Shown here in pieces: positions 34,218 through 42,970 of a stretch of 64,000 nt of DNA. Positions within the stretch are counted from its first letter, which is position 1, and each line of letters begins with the position of its first letter. Source of the stretch: Gammaproteobacteria bacterium (lineage in GTDB: Bacteria > Pseudomonadota > Gammaproteobacteria > Xanthomonadales > SZUA-36). The stretch lies in NCBI GenBank assembly GCA_024277815.1, contig JAJRUM010000014.1, forward strand, positions 33,577 through 97,576, read 5' to 3'. The notes under the pieces were generated by a model. It worked only from the letters and a program-made list of their open reading frames with translations, was not told the DNA's origin and ran no database searches. The position numbers and the translations under genes were made by a program.

Positions 34218-35984
34218 ATGAGTTTCATGCAACCAACGTCCGCTAACAAAACTTTACCGGTAAAAATTACGGGGTACACCAGCCTCGTTGATGTGCTTGA
34301 GTATGCAGCGCAGGGGGAAACCGGTTATAACTTCTATGATGGCCGCGGCCGTCTTGGAGACGTGCTGTCGTATGCGAGTTTACGTGATCAGGCAAAAGTA
34401 CTGGCACGGAAATTGTTGGGCCTGGGCTGCGAGCGTGGTGACCGGGTCGGAATCATCGCTGAAACCGAGCCGATGTTTCACCGGTTCTTTTTTGCCTGTC
34501 AATATGCTGGTCTGATTCCTGTCGCATTGCCTGCTGGCATTCAGCTTGGTGCACATGGTGCCTATGTCGGCCAGGTGCGGCGAATGCTGAAAAGCTGCGG
34601 TGCATCAATTGTTGTGGCACCGGACTCGCACGCAAATTTCATGGCGGAAGCCGTGCAGGGCCTTGATCTGTTAATGGCCGGAAAGCAGGCGGAATTTGAC
34701 GCATTGCCAGAAGCCGAGGTGGATTTCGTGCCACCCGCTGCAGATGCCCCGGCCTATCTGCAATACACCTCGGGCAGCACCAGTTTCCCTCGCGGCGTAG
34801 AAATCACCCAGCAAACGGTACTGAGTAACCTGGTGGAAATTGCCCGTTACGGTTTGAAGCTGACCGCTAAAGACCGTTTCGTATCCTGGTTGCCCTTCTA
34901 TCATGATATGGGCCTGGTTGGCTTTATTTTGGTGCCATTGATTGGCCAGTTATCCGTGGACTACCTGGGCTCGCGCACTTTTGCGATGCGGCCGCGACTT
35001 TGGTTAAAGATACTGTCGGACAACCGGGGCACCATCTCGTCAGCACCGACCTTTGGTTACGCTTTGTGCGCCAAGCGCTTACGACCGTCTGACGTTGAGA
35101 CCTATGACTTGAGTAACTGGCGGGCTGCTTGTGTAGGTGCTGAGAGAATCAGCCCCGAACCGTTGCAGGAGTTTGCTGATATTTTGCAGCCGGCCGGCTT
35201 TGACCAGAAAACTTTTGTTGCCTGCTATGGTATGGCTGAGTGTGTTCTTGCTACCAGTTTCTCGCCATTGGGCGAGGGCCTGAAAGTTGATGTTGTGGAC
35301 CGGGATTTGATGGCAGCCACAGGCGAGGCCAAACCTTATAAAGGGGATGTGCTCTCCACATCCTATTATGTGGATTGCGGAAAGCTTTTGCCTGGATTCG
35401 AATTCGCAGTCATCGACGAGAATGGTGAAGCCCTGGCCGACCGGCATTGTGGACACATCCACCTTAAGGGTCCAAGTGTAATGCGCGGATACTACCGGGA
35501 TGAAGAATCTACCCGTAAGGTTTTGTCAGCGGATGGCTGGTTGAATACCGGTGATATTGGCTATCGTATTGGCGACCATCTGGTCATTACCTCGCGCAGC
35601 AAGGATGTCATTATTATTAAAGGCCGAAATATCTGGCCGTACGACCTCGAAGTACTGGCGCAACAAACCGGTGGTGTGAAGCTGGGTGGTGTGGCAGCAT
35701 TTTCTGTAAGCGCCAGCGGTGAGGAAGAGCAGGCCATACTGGTTGTTGAAACCAAGGAAAGAGACGAGCAAAAACGTCAGCTTATAATTGAGGGTATCAG
35801 CAAATCTATCCACGCTCATTTCGGGATCAGCGTGTTGATTGATCTGACACCCCGCGGGACATTGCCCCGAACCTCTTCCGGAAAACTGTCCAGGTCCCAA
35901 TCTAAACAGGATTATCTGGCTCGCCAGACCCTGCAGAAAGTCCAGCAGTCAGCGGTCAGGATCACTGAGTCTCAGTCAGCCTGA
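34218..35984 (+). CDS. fatty acyl-AMP ligase / acyl-ACP synthetase of the sphingolipid locus
   Basis: 588 residues from ATG 34218 (ATG 34227 also possible). ANL superfamily: P-loop-like YTSGSTSFPRGVEI (near 205), LPFYHDMGLVGF typical of fatty acyl-AMP ligases, CYGMAE, and a C-terminal TGDIGYR...SRSKDVIIIKGRNIWPYD region. FAALs activate a fatty acid as acyl-AMP and usually pass it to a carrier protein; an acp gene lies 1 kb downstream. In Caulobacter an acyl-ACP synthetase of this type is needed for ceramide synthesis. The gap to cerR is 12 nt. Confidence 0.88.
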   Translation: MSFMQPTSANKTLPVKITGYTSLVDVLEYAAQGETGYNFYDGRGRLGDVLSYASLRDQAKVLARKLLGLGCERGDRVGIIAETEPMFHRFFFACQYAGLIPVALPAGIQLGAHGAYVGQVRRMLKSCGASIVVAPDSHANFMAEAVQGLDLLMAGKQAEFDALPEAEVDFVPPAADAPAYLQYTSGSTSFPRGVEITQQTVLSNLVEIARYGLKLTAKDRFVSWLPFYHDMGLVGFILVPLIGQLSVDYLGSRTFAMRPRLWLKILSDNRGTISSAPTFGYALCAKRLRPSDVETYDLSNWRAACVGAERISPEPLQEFADILQPAGFDQKTFVACYGMAECVLATSFSPLGEGLKVDVVDRDLMAATGEAKPYKGDVLSTSYYVDCGKLLPGFEFAVIDENGEALADRHCGHIHLKGPSVMRGYYRDEESTRKVLSADGWLNTGDIGYRIGDHLVITSRSKDVIIIKGRNIWPYDLEVLAQQTGGVKLGGVAAFSVSASGEEEQAILVVETKERDEQKRQLIIEGISKSIHAHFGISVLIDLTPRGTLPRTSSGKLSRSQSKQDYLARQTLQKVQQSAVRITESQSA

Positions 35985-35996
35985 GCAGCCTGCAGC

Positions 35997-36926
35997 ATGC
36001 AGGCAAATTCAACTGTATTTATTACCGGTGCAGCCGGTTTTGTCGGTCAACATCTTGTCGCGTCCCTGCTTGGGCGCGGCTATGCAGTCCGTGCTTTGGT
36101 GCGCCCCGAAACCACTACCGATGAGCGCTTGCCAGAAGCTTGTGAGCAGGTACCTGCGGGTCTGATCGACAGCGACAGCCTGGCGGTGGCCGTTACTGGT
36201 TGTGACGCGATTATCTATTGTGCCGGCAGCGTCAGGGGGCGCGGTCCGGATGACTTTTCAATGGCAAATATTGATGGTGTCAGGGCAATGCTGGCTGCTC
36301 TGGAGAGCCTGCCTGACGCTCCGCCGCTGTTACTGTTGTCATCGCTGGCCGCCAGTCGTCCTCAGCTTTCCGACTACGCTTTCAGTAAGCATGCGGGGGA
36401 ACAGTTACTGCTGGAGAGGCCTTCACTACCCTGGAGTGTCATACGTCCCCCGGCGGTGTATGGGCCGGGTGACAAAGAGATGTTGCCAATACTGAAAATG
36501 GCCCGCCGTGGGATATTGCTGCATGCCGGCCCGGCCAGTCAACGCTTGTCACTGTTGCATGTCAGTGATCTCGCAACTGCAGTATTGGCGTGGTTGACAG
36601 CCTGGCAGGAATGTCTGCACACAACCTACGCCATCGATGACGGCAGGCCGGGTGGTTATGACTGGCGGGACATTGGCAAAGCCGTGAGTAGCGGTAAATT
36701 CAGCCTGTTTGAAATTCCACGCCCGCTGTTGAATTTGGCGGCCAGATCAAACCTGGCAGTGGCAAAACTTTTGCACTACCAGCCCATGCTGACACCAGGT
36801 AAAGCCAGGGAGTTGGTGCAAGCGGACTGGTTGGGCGACAACTGCGACTTCACAGCCGCCACCGGCTGGCAGCCCAAGCTGGATTTGGCTGCTGGAGCGC
36901 GGCAACTTTTTACCACTGGCAGTTAA
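35997..36926 (+). CDS. cerR: NAD(P)-dependent reductase, CerR-like (3-keto-ceramide reductase)
   Basis: 309 residues, extended SDR/epimerase fold: nucleotide loop TGAAGFVG near residues 10-17, catalytic YxxxK in DYAFSKHAGE, RPPAVYGPGD. Bacterial ceramide reductases described in Caulobacter belong to this family and reduce the 3-keto group of the sphingoid backbone. Function is inferred from family plus position between the acyl ligase and the acp-spt pair; on sequence alone it could be another sugar-nucleotide epimerase. Confidence 0.72.
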   Translation: MQANSTVFITGAAGFVGQHLVASLLGRGYAVRALVRPETTTDERLPEACEQVPAGLIDSDSLAVAVTGCDAIIYCAGSVRGRGPDDFSMANIDGVRAMLAALESLPDAPPLLLLSSLAASRPQLSDYAFSKHAGEQLLLERPSLPWSVIRPPAVYGPGDKEMLPILKMARRGILLHAGPASQRLSLLHVSDLATAVLAWLTAWQECLHTTYAIDDGRPGGYDWRDIGKAVSSGKFSLFEIPRPLLNLAARSNLAVAKLLHYQPMLTPGKARELVQADWLGDNCDFTAATGWQPKLDLAAGARQLFTTGS

Positions 36927-36953
36927 CTCTCCGCAAACTGAATATATACAAAA

Positions 36954-36987
36954 TGTAGCGTACATTCCTGTCATCCTGCGCTACAAT
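36954..36987 (+). promoter_or_regulatory. inverted repeat and possible -10 ahead of acp-spt
   Basis: TGTAGCG (36954-36960) and CGCTACA (36979-36985) are perfect 7-nt inverted halves separated by 18 nt; the right half overlaps a -10-like TACAAT (36982-36987). This is a possible operator/promoter in the 85-nt gap between cerR and acp. Confidence 0.35.
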
Positions 36988-37023
36988 TCCCCCATTCGTA
37001 AAGATGTTCTGGTGGAGAAGTAT

Positions 37024-37296
37024 TTGAAATTATCGACTAAAAAAGTGGCGGGTGAACTGGCCACAATCCTGGCGGAATACCTGAAAAAGGGCTGGGTCGA
37101 TACGCCGGCGAGCAAGCAGGCAATCACACCGGAAACCAACATGGTGTCAAATCTGCAGATGGACTCGTTCCAGGTGATGGAGTTTATGCTGGAAGTGGAA
37201 GATCACTACGATGTCGCCATTGATCTTGAGAGCCTGTCAAATATTCAGACAATTCTTGATCTTGCCGGTGTTGTCATCGCCGCACACAGCGAATAG
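37024..37296 (+). CDS. acyl carrier protein of the sphingolipid locus
   Basis: About 90 residues, acidic, with the phosphopantetheine attachment motif MDSFQVMEF (Ser 48). The start is either TTG at 37024, which has GGAG 6 nt upstream, or GTG at 37012, which lacks a good SD; I prefer TTG. It differs from housekeeping AcpP, which has DSLDTVE. Caulobacter ceramide synthesis uses a dedicated ACP encoded beside spt. It likely carries the acyl chain loaded by the ligase at 34.2 kb to serine palmitoyltransferase. Confidence 0.85.
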   Translation: MKLSTKKVAGELATILAEYLKKGWVDTPASKQAITPETNMVSNLQMDSFQVMEFMLEVEDHYDVAIDLESLSNIQTILDLAGVVIAAHSE

Positions 37297-37310
37297 ATCT
37301 GGGTTTCGGC

Positions 37311-38480
37311 ATGTCATTATTTGAAAAGTTTGAAACAGCAAAACTGCTGAAGTCAGGCCTTGCGACTGCGGGTGCCGATCCGACAGGTGTGGTGTTCGAT
37401 ACCCTTAATTCACCGACAGAAGGGGTTGTTGATGGCCGCGCTATCATACTTGCGGGAACCAACAACTACCTTGGCCTGACCTTCAACCCGGAGTGTATTG
37501 CTGCAGGTGTTGCAGCACTTGAATCACAAGGTACCGGCACAACCGGTTCGCGGATGGCCAATGGCAGCTATGCATCGCATGGCAAACTTGAAGAAGAGCT
37601 GGCCGATTTCTTCCAATGGCCGCATGCCATGGTCTTTTCCACCGGCTATGCAGCCAACCTCGGCGTGCTGACCGCCCTGCTGGGTAAAGAGGACGTGGTG
37701 TTGTTGGATTCTGATGCCCATGCCAGCCTCTATGATGGCTGCAATATGAGCGGTGCAGATATTTTTCGTTTTAAACACAATGACCTGCAGAGCCTGGAGC
37801 GCCGGCTTACGCGTCTCAAAGACCGCGCTAACCGCTGCCTGATCGTCATAGAGGGCATGTACAGTGTGCTGGGTGACTGTGCCCCGCTTGCAGAAATCGT
37901 GGCCCTCAAGAACCGCTTTGGTGCCAAATTGCTGGTTGACGAGGCCCATTCACTGGGTGTTTATGGTGAGCAGGGCCGGGGCGTTGCAGAGGCCCAGGGG
38001 GTTCTTGACCAGGTTGACTTCATTGTTGGAACATTCAGTAAAAGTCTGGGCGCAATGGGTGGTTTCTGTGCCAGCAGACACGATGTGCTGAGCCTGTTCC
38101 GTTATGTTTCCCGACCCTTCATGTTTACAGCGTCTCCCAGTCCGGCGGTGATGGCGACAACCCGTGAAGCGCTGAAGCAGTTGCGCACCCGGCCAGAGCT
38201 AAGAGCCTCGGTGTGGGCGAATGCAAGGCAACTGTACGGTGGTTTGAAGGCACTTGGTCTCGAGCTTGGCCCTGAAGTTGGCCCGGTGGTCGCGGTTCGT
38301 AGCAAAGACCGGCAAACAGCATTGGCAAACTGGAATCAGCTGTTGGAATCAGGCGTCTATGTCAACATGATGCTACCCCCGGCAACGCCTGGTGGAGGCA
38401 GTTTTCTGCGTTGCAGTATCAGCGCAGCCCACAGTGCCGGGCAAATTCAGACCATTATTGAGAAGTTCAGTAAGCTGTAG
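37311..38480 (+). CDS. spt: serine palmitoyltransferase (alpha-oxoamine synthase family)
   Basis: 389 residues. PLP-dependent alpha-oxoamine synthase with TGTTGSRMANGSY, the PLP-contacting DEAHSLGVYG and Schiff-base lysine K244 in GTFSKSLGAMGG. It condenses serine with an acyl thioester to 3-keto-sphinganine, the committed step of sphingolipid synthesis. Sister enzymes (BioF, KBL, HemA) share the fold; the upstream acp, CerR-like reductase and acyl ligase and the GNAT at 49.1 kb favour SPT. It starts 14 nt after acp and is convergent with the flippase gene. Confidence 0.85.
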   Translation: MSLFEKFETAKLLKSGLATAGADPTGVVFDTLNSPTEGVVDGRAIILAGTNNYLGLTFNPECIAAGVAALESQGTGTTGSRMANGSYASHGKLEEELADFFQWPHAMVFSTGYAANLGVLTALLGKEDVVLLDSDAHASLYDGCNMSGADIFRFKHNDLQSLERRLTRLKDRANRCLIVIEGMYSVLGDCAPLAEIVALKNRFGAKLLVDEAHSLGVYGEQGRGVAEAQGVLDQVDFIVGTFSKSLGAMGGFCASRHDVLSLFRYVSRPFMFTASPSPAVMATTREALKQLRTRPELRASVWANARQLYGGLKALGLELGPEVGPVVAVRSKDRQTALANWNQLLESGVYVNMMLPPATPGGGSFLRCSISAAHSAGQIQTIIEKFSKL

Positions 38481-38500
38481 GTCGCGCCGTTAAGCCAGCG

Positions 38501-39811
38501 CTAAATTTTTCGCACCAGGCCCAGCATTAACAACAAGGTCAGCAAGGCACCGGCAACGGCTGCCACACCGGGTCCGTGCAAGCCCATTACGGGTGTCAAC
38601 AGGTAAAACAGCCCGAGATAAATCACCACCCCAAGCAGGTGGATACGCAGGATCTGTGTCACTTTTCCCATTGCATAGGCGGCGGCGCGTAAGGGCGAAC
38701 CAGCGAGTTCAAAAGTTGCCGCCAGCAGCATCAGGGTTAGCAGGGGCCCCGCGGCTGTGTACTCAGAGCCGATAATTGCCAGAATGGGCGCCGCTGCAGG
38801 AATAGACAACAGCACGAGCAGCAGTCCTGCGGCACCTGCCACTTTGACAGCGCGGAAACCAAGCTCATAAAACCCGTCAGCCTTACTGTGCTGGATACGT
38901 GCCAGATCCGGGAACAGGACTTCACGCAAGATGCCGGCTGGTTTGCTCAGAACGCTGGAGAAATCGCGCGCCAGGCGGAACATGCCGGCGGCAGCCGGCC
39001 CCAGCAAACCGCCTGCGAGCAGAACAGAAAGGTGCTTTGGCAGCAGATCGATATTGGTCTGCCAGTAAACCACGGCGATAAAATGCCGGAACTCCCGACT
39101 GGCGCCACGAACCTCCCGCCACTTGCCCCCTTTCCAGATGTGGTTGTTATGCTGCCGGTTCAGTTCCATGTGGCCGCGCACGAACATCCATGTGTTTTCC
39201 AACGTAAATGCCACCGCCCATATAGCAATAAACGTGTGCATGCCGGCATCAACTGACCAGGCAATGACCACACCGGAAATCCTTATTGCCGGGCCAACAG
39301 TATAAAAAACACTCAGCGCGTCAAAGCGGTCATAGAGGCGCAATATACCGTTGGGGGTATTGCCGATAGTCGTCAACAACACCAGGCTGTACAAGCTGGC
39401 CAGAGATATCATCTCTGCATCCCAATGCAAATATTCACCGGCAATGGATGCTGCAGAAATGCCCAGCAATACGGCTGCCAGGGCGGAAGTGAGATCAATC
39501 ACGGTGGTGCTGCGAAGCAGCCTTCTCAGGTCTTCGTCCTGACCGTCCTCATGATGCGGGACGCCAAACCGTACGATGGCCTCGTAGGTCCTGAAGTTCA
39601 GGATACCCCGGATCGCCAGTACGTAGGTATGTAACAGAATAACCAGGCCAAATTCAGTGGCCGCCAGGACGTGCGCCATCAAGGCGGTCGCAGCCAGATT
39701 GAATATTGCTGCGATCCCCCGGCCACGCAAAACGACACCAAAGTTTTTCAGAACCCGTCCGGAAATGCTTTCCCTGGTCAACGAAAAGCCCCCTGCCGGT
39801 AGAGCTTCCAC
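38501..39811 (-). CDS. polytopic flippase of the Wzx/MATE/MurJ superfamily
   Basis: 436 residues with 12-14 hydrophobic segments and the general look of polysaccharide biosynthesis proteins (LVRKI C-terminus). Such proteins move lipid-linked substrates across the inner membrane. It is the last gene of a three-gene minus-strand operon with the cytidylyltransferase (34-nt overlap) and CDP-alcohol phosphatidyltransferase, so a sphingolipid or its phospho-headgroup form is a plausible cargo. The cargo is inference; an O-unit flippase is the alternative. Confidence 0.75.
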   Translation of the reverse strand: MEALPAGGFSLTRESISGRVLKNFGVVLRGRGIAAIFNLAATALMAHVLAATEFGLVILLHTYVLAIRGILNFRTYEAIVRFGVPHHEDGQDEDLRRLLRSTTVIDLTSALAAVLLGISAASIAGEYLHWDAEMISLASLYSLVLLTTIGNTPNGILRLYDRFDALSVFYTVGPAIRISGVVIAWSVDAGMHTFIAIWAVAFTLENTWMFVRGHMELNRQHNNHIWKGGKWREVRGASREFRHFIAVVYWQTNIDLLPKHLSVLLAGGLLGPAAAGMFRLARDFSSVLSKPAGILREVLFPDLARIQHSKADGFYELGFRAVKVAGAAGLLLVLLSIPAAAPILAIIGSEYTAAGPLLTLMLLAATFELAGSPLRAAAYAMGKVTQILRIHLLGVVIYLGLFYLLTPVMGLHGPGVAAVAGALLTLLLMLGLVRKI

Positions 39812-40749
39812 AACAGGGGCCAGGCGAAAATCAGTGGGTGCTTTAGCTGCCTGGCAGTCGGCTCAATATAGATGCCGGTGTGCCGCTCGACCTTCCATAG
39901 CAGATACTGCAGTGGATCCTGGAATGTAAAGGCTGCCTTGTAAAGCCGCAGCAGGGACAATAGCCTGCCTTGCAGGCGACGTAACCACCAGCGAGTCGCC
40001 GATAATTTTCTGGCTATGATGCTGCTTTGGTTGGAAAACACGTTGCGCTTCACTGTTGGAGACAAGTTTGCACCGGTCCCCGACAGGGCCTGTGTAAGTT
40101 CGTCATACCAGTCCGGCTTGAAATCGTACAGTGACTCTGCCCTGCCGCTGCTTTCGGTACGCAGTTCGCAGCGATAGGTTTGTGACAGCCCTTCAGTCCA
40201 GAGGTTACGGCTGCTGAAGCGGTCTGGCAAGCTGGGGATGACGTGCTTTGCGAAGGTCAATGCGGCTGAGCTAAAAGCCCCTTCCAGCTTCGCTGTTGTA
40301 GCTGCATCGCGGGCAAACAGTACTTCACAGGGTTGCGCGAACCGCGCCCAGAAATAAGAATGAAAGTCATGCTGTACCGAGTGGCAGAATCGCTCCAGCG
40401 TCAGCAGGGCATACTTGGCCCGCATGTCCTTGCCGGCAGACGGTGTTTTGGTCGGTTGGTGATGGATATGGTAGACATTGGGAGGTAGCAGGTGGCACAG
40501 CCAGCCCTGCCAGGCGGAATCAAGCGTGTGGTAATCCTCAACCAGCACATAGAAATCCAGCATGGTGTCGCGTTTGCCGCGTAGCCACGAGCCATAAACC
40601 AGGATAGCCATGACGGTGTCGCCGTGGCGCTGTCTGATTTCATCAAGCAAGGGCTCAAGACTGGCGTCATCACTGATGGTCGGCTGGAATTCAGAGCCAA
40701 TGTTGCCACTTCGTTCCTGCGGGTTCGCTGATTCAGATTTGGCTGGCAT
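39778..40749 (-). CDS. Tam41-like nucleotidyltransferase (CTP:lipid-phosphate cytidylyltransferase?)
   Basis: 323 residues from ATG 40749 (a longer frame starts at 40818). A nucleotidyltransferase signature GSWLRG with a following LDFYVLV lies near residue 50. A later stretch (GKDMRAKYALLTLERF...FWARFAQPCEVLF) resembles the mitochondrial Tam41/MMP37 CDP-diacylglycerol synthase family from memory. It overlaps the flippase by 34 nt and is preceded by the CDP-alcohol phosphatidyltransferase, so it may make the CDP-lipid that enzyme uses. The family assignment is tentative; other nucleotidyltransferase folds cannot be excluded. Confidence 0.6.
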   Translation of the reverse strand: MPAKSESANPQERSGNIGSEFQPTISDDASLEPLLDEIRQRHGDTVMAILVYGSWLRGKRDTMLDFYVLVEDYHTLDSAWQGWLCHLLPPNVYHIHHQPTKTPSAGKDMRAKYALLTLERFCHSVQHDFHSYFWARFAQPCEVLFARDAATTAKLEGAFSSAALTFAKHVIPSLPDRFSSRNLWTEGLSQTYRCELRTESSGRAESLYDFKPDWYDELTQALSGTGANLSPTVKRNVFSNQSSIIARKLSATRWWLRRLQGRLLSLLRLYKAAFTFQDPLQYLLWKVERHTGIYIEPTARQLKHPLIFAWPLLWKLYRQGAFR

Positions 40750-41968
40750 AGGCCCCCCGGGTAGTACCAAAAACTGCGTAGCTTTTCGCATTCGGGCCGG
40801 TCGCAACATCTTCCTCACTGAGCCAGGAAGTCAGGGCCTCTCCCTGCTTCAGCCTGACGACCAGCGCATAAAGCAGGCGCAATACCAGGATGGCGGAAGT
40901 AAAAACCGTCCAGAAAGTGACAGCAATAAAACCCCAGTCGGGCCTGGCAACCAGCACACTCAGCGTCAACAGAATCAGGTTGGGATTGCGTCTGGCGGTG
41001 ATGAGCCTGAACCAGGCATCTGCTGGTCGCCAGGTAAAAATACTGCAGTTTCCAAGCAGCGGAAAGATCCCTTCGACCACCCGACCCACAATGTACCCAA
41101 TGATGATAAGCCAGTACATCTGTTGCTGGTCTATACCCGCCACGGCCGGCAAGCCGGGCAGCGACATACCCCAGTAAATGTACCAGAATGGCGGGTGAAA
41201 CAGGTCAATACTGTGGTCGAATAAATGACCGAATTTGCTGGATTTTATGGTGACCCGTGCCAGTTTTCCATCAACCGTATCAAGAAATGTCATCAGCCAG
41301 CCAGCCAGCAGGCCCCAGCCGTATTGCCCCTGCCAGAACAGCCAGGTGGCTGCGATGACCAGCAGCAAGCCTGTGCTGGTGACCATATTGGGTGTGATGC
41401 CCGCATTTGCACAGATGTGTACTGCGCGCTTGGCAGGGCGTGGCCACGCAAACTTGGTGACCAGATCTGTAATTCCCCGGTAGGCATTTCCATACAGGGT
41501 GTTTTCAAGCCTGCTTTTGTGTTGTTCGGCTACGGGTTCCAGCAGTGGTGTCGTTGAGCGCCGCAGGCTTTCGTCAAATGCGGCCATATCAGCTGCCTGG
41601 ATTTTGTTCAGGCCCTGAGGTATCGCGTCGTTTTCAGCACGAAAGTAGGCCAGCAAATCCGGCAACTGGCGGGTGTGAACAAAAGCCGCAGCGGCCGCGC
41701 CTGTTGGCGGGTATACCAGTACGGAATCCGGACGGTTCAGAACACCAGTAAGGGTGCGGTTCTCGAACAGGAAGCTTCCATTGATCAATAATATCCTGCT
41801 GTCCGCAGGCGTATTGCCCTCGTCAACACCGTCCAGCCACTGCAGGTCTTTGAAGTTGCCACCCAACTGCTTACTGATTTCAAGTAGCTGGCGTTGCAAG
41901 CGCTGCCTGGAACTCAGCCCCCAGAGGCGTGTCGGTGAAGATTCAGAAACGGCTACGTAGATAGTCAT
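40733..41968 (-). CDS. CDP-alcohol phosphatidyltransferase with N-terminal extension
   Basis: 411 residues. The catalytic motif DTVDGKLAR is followed eight residues later by GHLFDHSID (about 229-256), matching the family pattern of four conserved aspartates. Several membrane helices follow. The enzyme would join a phosphorylated lipid or alcohol via CDP, releasing CMP. The first ~160 residues are unlike a membrane domain and may be a decayed nucleotidyltransferase, as in DIPP synthase-type fusions. Its 3' end overlaps the cytidylyltransferase start by 17 nt. The headgroup is unknown. Confidence 0.85.
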   Translation of the reverse strand: MTIYVAVSESSPTRLWGLSSRQRLQRQLLEISKQLGGNFKDLQWLDGVDEGNTPADSRILLINGSFLFENRTLTGVLNRPDSVLVYPPTGAAAAAFVHTRQLPDLLAYFRAENDAIPQGLNKIQAADMAAFDESLRRSTTPLLEPVAEQHKSRLENTLYGNAYRGITDLVTKFAWPRPAKRAVHICANAGITPNMVTSTGLLLVIAATWLFWQGQYGWGLLAGWLMTFLDTVDGKLARVTIKSSKFGHLFDHSIDLFHPPFWYIYWGMSLPGLPAVAGIDQQQMYWLIIIGYIVGRVVEGIFPLLGNCSIFTWRPADAWFRLITARRNPNLILLTLSVLVARPDWGFIAVTFWTVFTSAILVLRLLYALVVRLKQGEALTSWLSEEDVATGPNAKSYAVFGTTRGAYASQI

Positions 41969-42064
41969 GCTATATTGCGGCTCATGTCAAAGACGGGATT
42001 TATCAGGTGGCGGATTTTCGATGCCAGTATTGTGGATTATACCTTTGAGGGGCAATAAATACAG

Positions 42065-42970
42065 ATGCGCCTGATTCACCTGACCGATCCCCACCTCAGT
42101 CATCTGGAGGGGGTAAAACTTTCAGCCTTGCGCGGTAAACGCTGGTCCGGCTTCGCCTCCTGGCACAAGAACCGGCGTAAGAAATACCTGCCGGGTGTGC
42201 TGGAGAAGCTGTGTCAGGCAGTGAAAGCCGAGAACGCTGATCAGATTATGCTGAGTGGCGACCTGGTACAAATAGGCCTTGAGAGTGAGATTGATCAGGC
42301 TACGCGCTGGCTAGCGAGCCTTGGCTCCGTCGATAAAGTCATGCTGGTGCCGGGAAACCATGATGCTTATGCCCGCGAAAGCATTGCACTGTTTAGTGAC
42401 CAATGGTCTGAATACCTGTTCCATGGCAACCTATCCGGACAGTTTCCGGTTGTGCGCAAGCTGGGCAGGCTTAGCCTTATTGGCCTGTCCACGGCCTGTG
42501 TCACCCCGCTTTTTATGGCCCGTGGGGCACTTGAAGGCAGCCAGTTGGAGAGGTTGTCGTTGCTACTGGAGCAGGCGAGCGCCGAACAACAGATCGTTTG
42601 TCTTATGATCCATCATCCGCCCTTGCCGAAAATGGCGAAATGGCGCAAAGCACTTGCGAATGCCGGTGCACTGCGCGCAGTGCTGGAACGTTTCCCGCCA
42701 GCCCTCATCCTGCACGGGCATTTACACCACAACCGGGAGCAACACTGGGGCAATGCACGTATATTCTGCACTGCTGCAGCATCCAGCGTCAGTGATGCCT
42801 CTTACCGTGTGATCGATATCGAAGAGGGCGACGGATACTGGTCATTGCGAATGGTTTTGAAGTCGATAGCGATTCAGGATGAGGGAGAATTGACATTTCC
42901 CGAAATTGATGAGCAGGTATGGACGGTGCCCGAACAGGCGCTTACAAACGCTGGTGGCGGATCGCGATAA
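42065..42970 (+). CDS. calcineurin-like metallophosphoesterase
   Basis: 301 residues with the binuclear-metal motifs in order: TDPHLSH, SGDLVQ, PGNHDAY, IHHPPLP and HGHLHHN. No signal peptide. Its role is unknown. In this lipid locus it could dephosphorylate a phospholipid or sugar-phosphate precursor or act like LpxH. The 3' end overlaps convergent lptG by 29 nt, and a 96-nt gap separates it from the divergent phosphatidyltransferase. Confidence 0.85.
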   Translation: MRLIHLTDPHLSHLEGVKLSALRGKRWSGFASWHKNRRKKYLPGVLEKLCQAVKAENADQIMLSGDLVQIGLESEIDQATRWLASLGSVDKVMLVPGNHDAYARESIALFSDQWSEYLFHGNLSGQFPVVRKLGRLSLIGLSTACVTPLFMARGALEGSQLERLSLLLEQASAEQQIVCLMIHHPPLPKMAKWRKALANAGALRAVLERFPPALILHGHLHHNREQHWGNARIFCTAAASSVSDASYRVIDIEEGDGYWSLRMVLKSIAIQDEGELTFPEIDEQVWTVPEQALTNAGGGSR

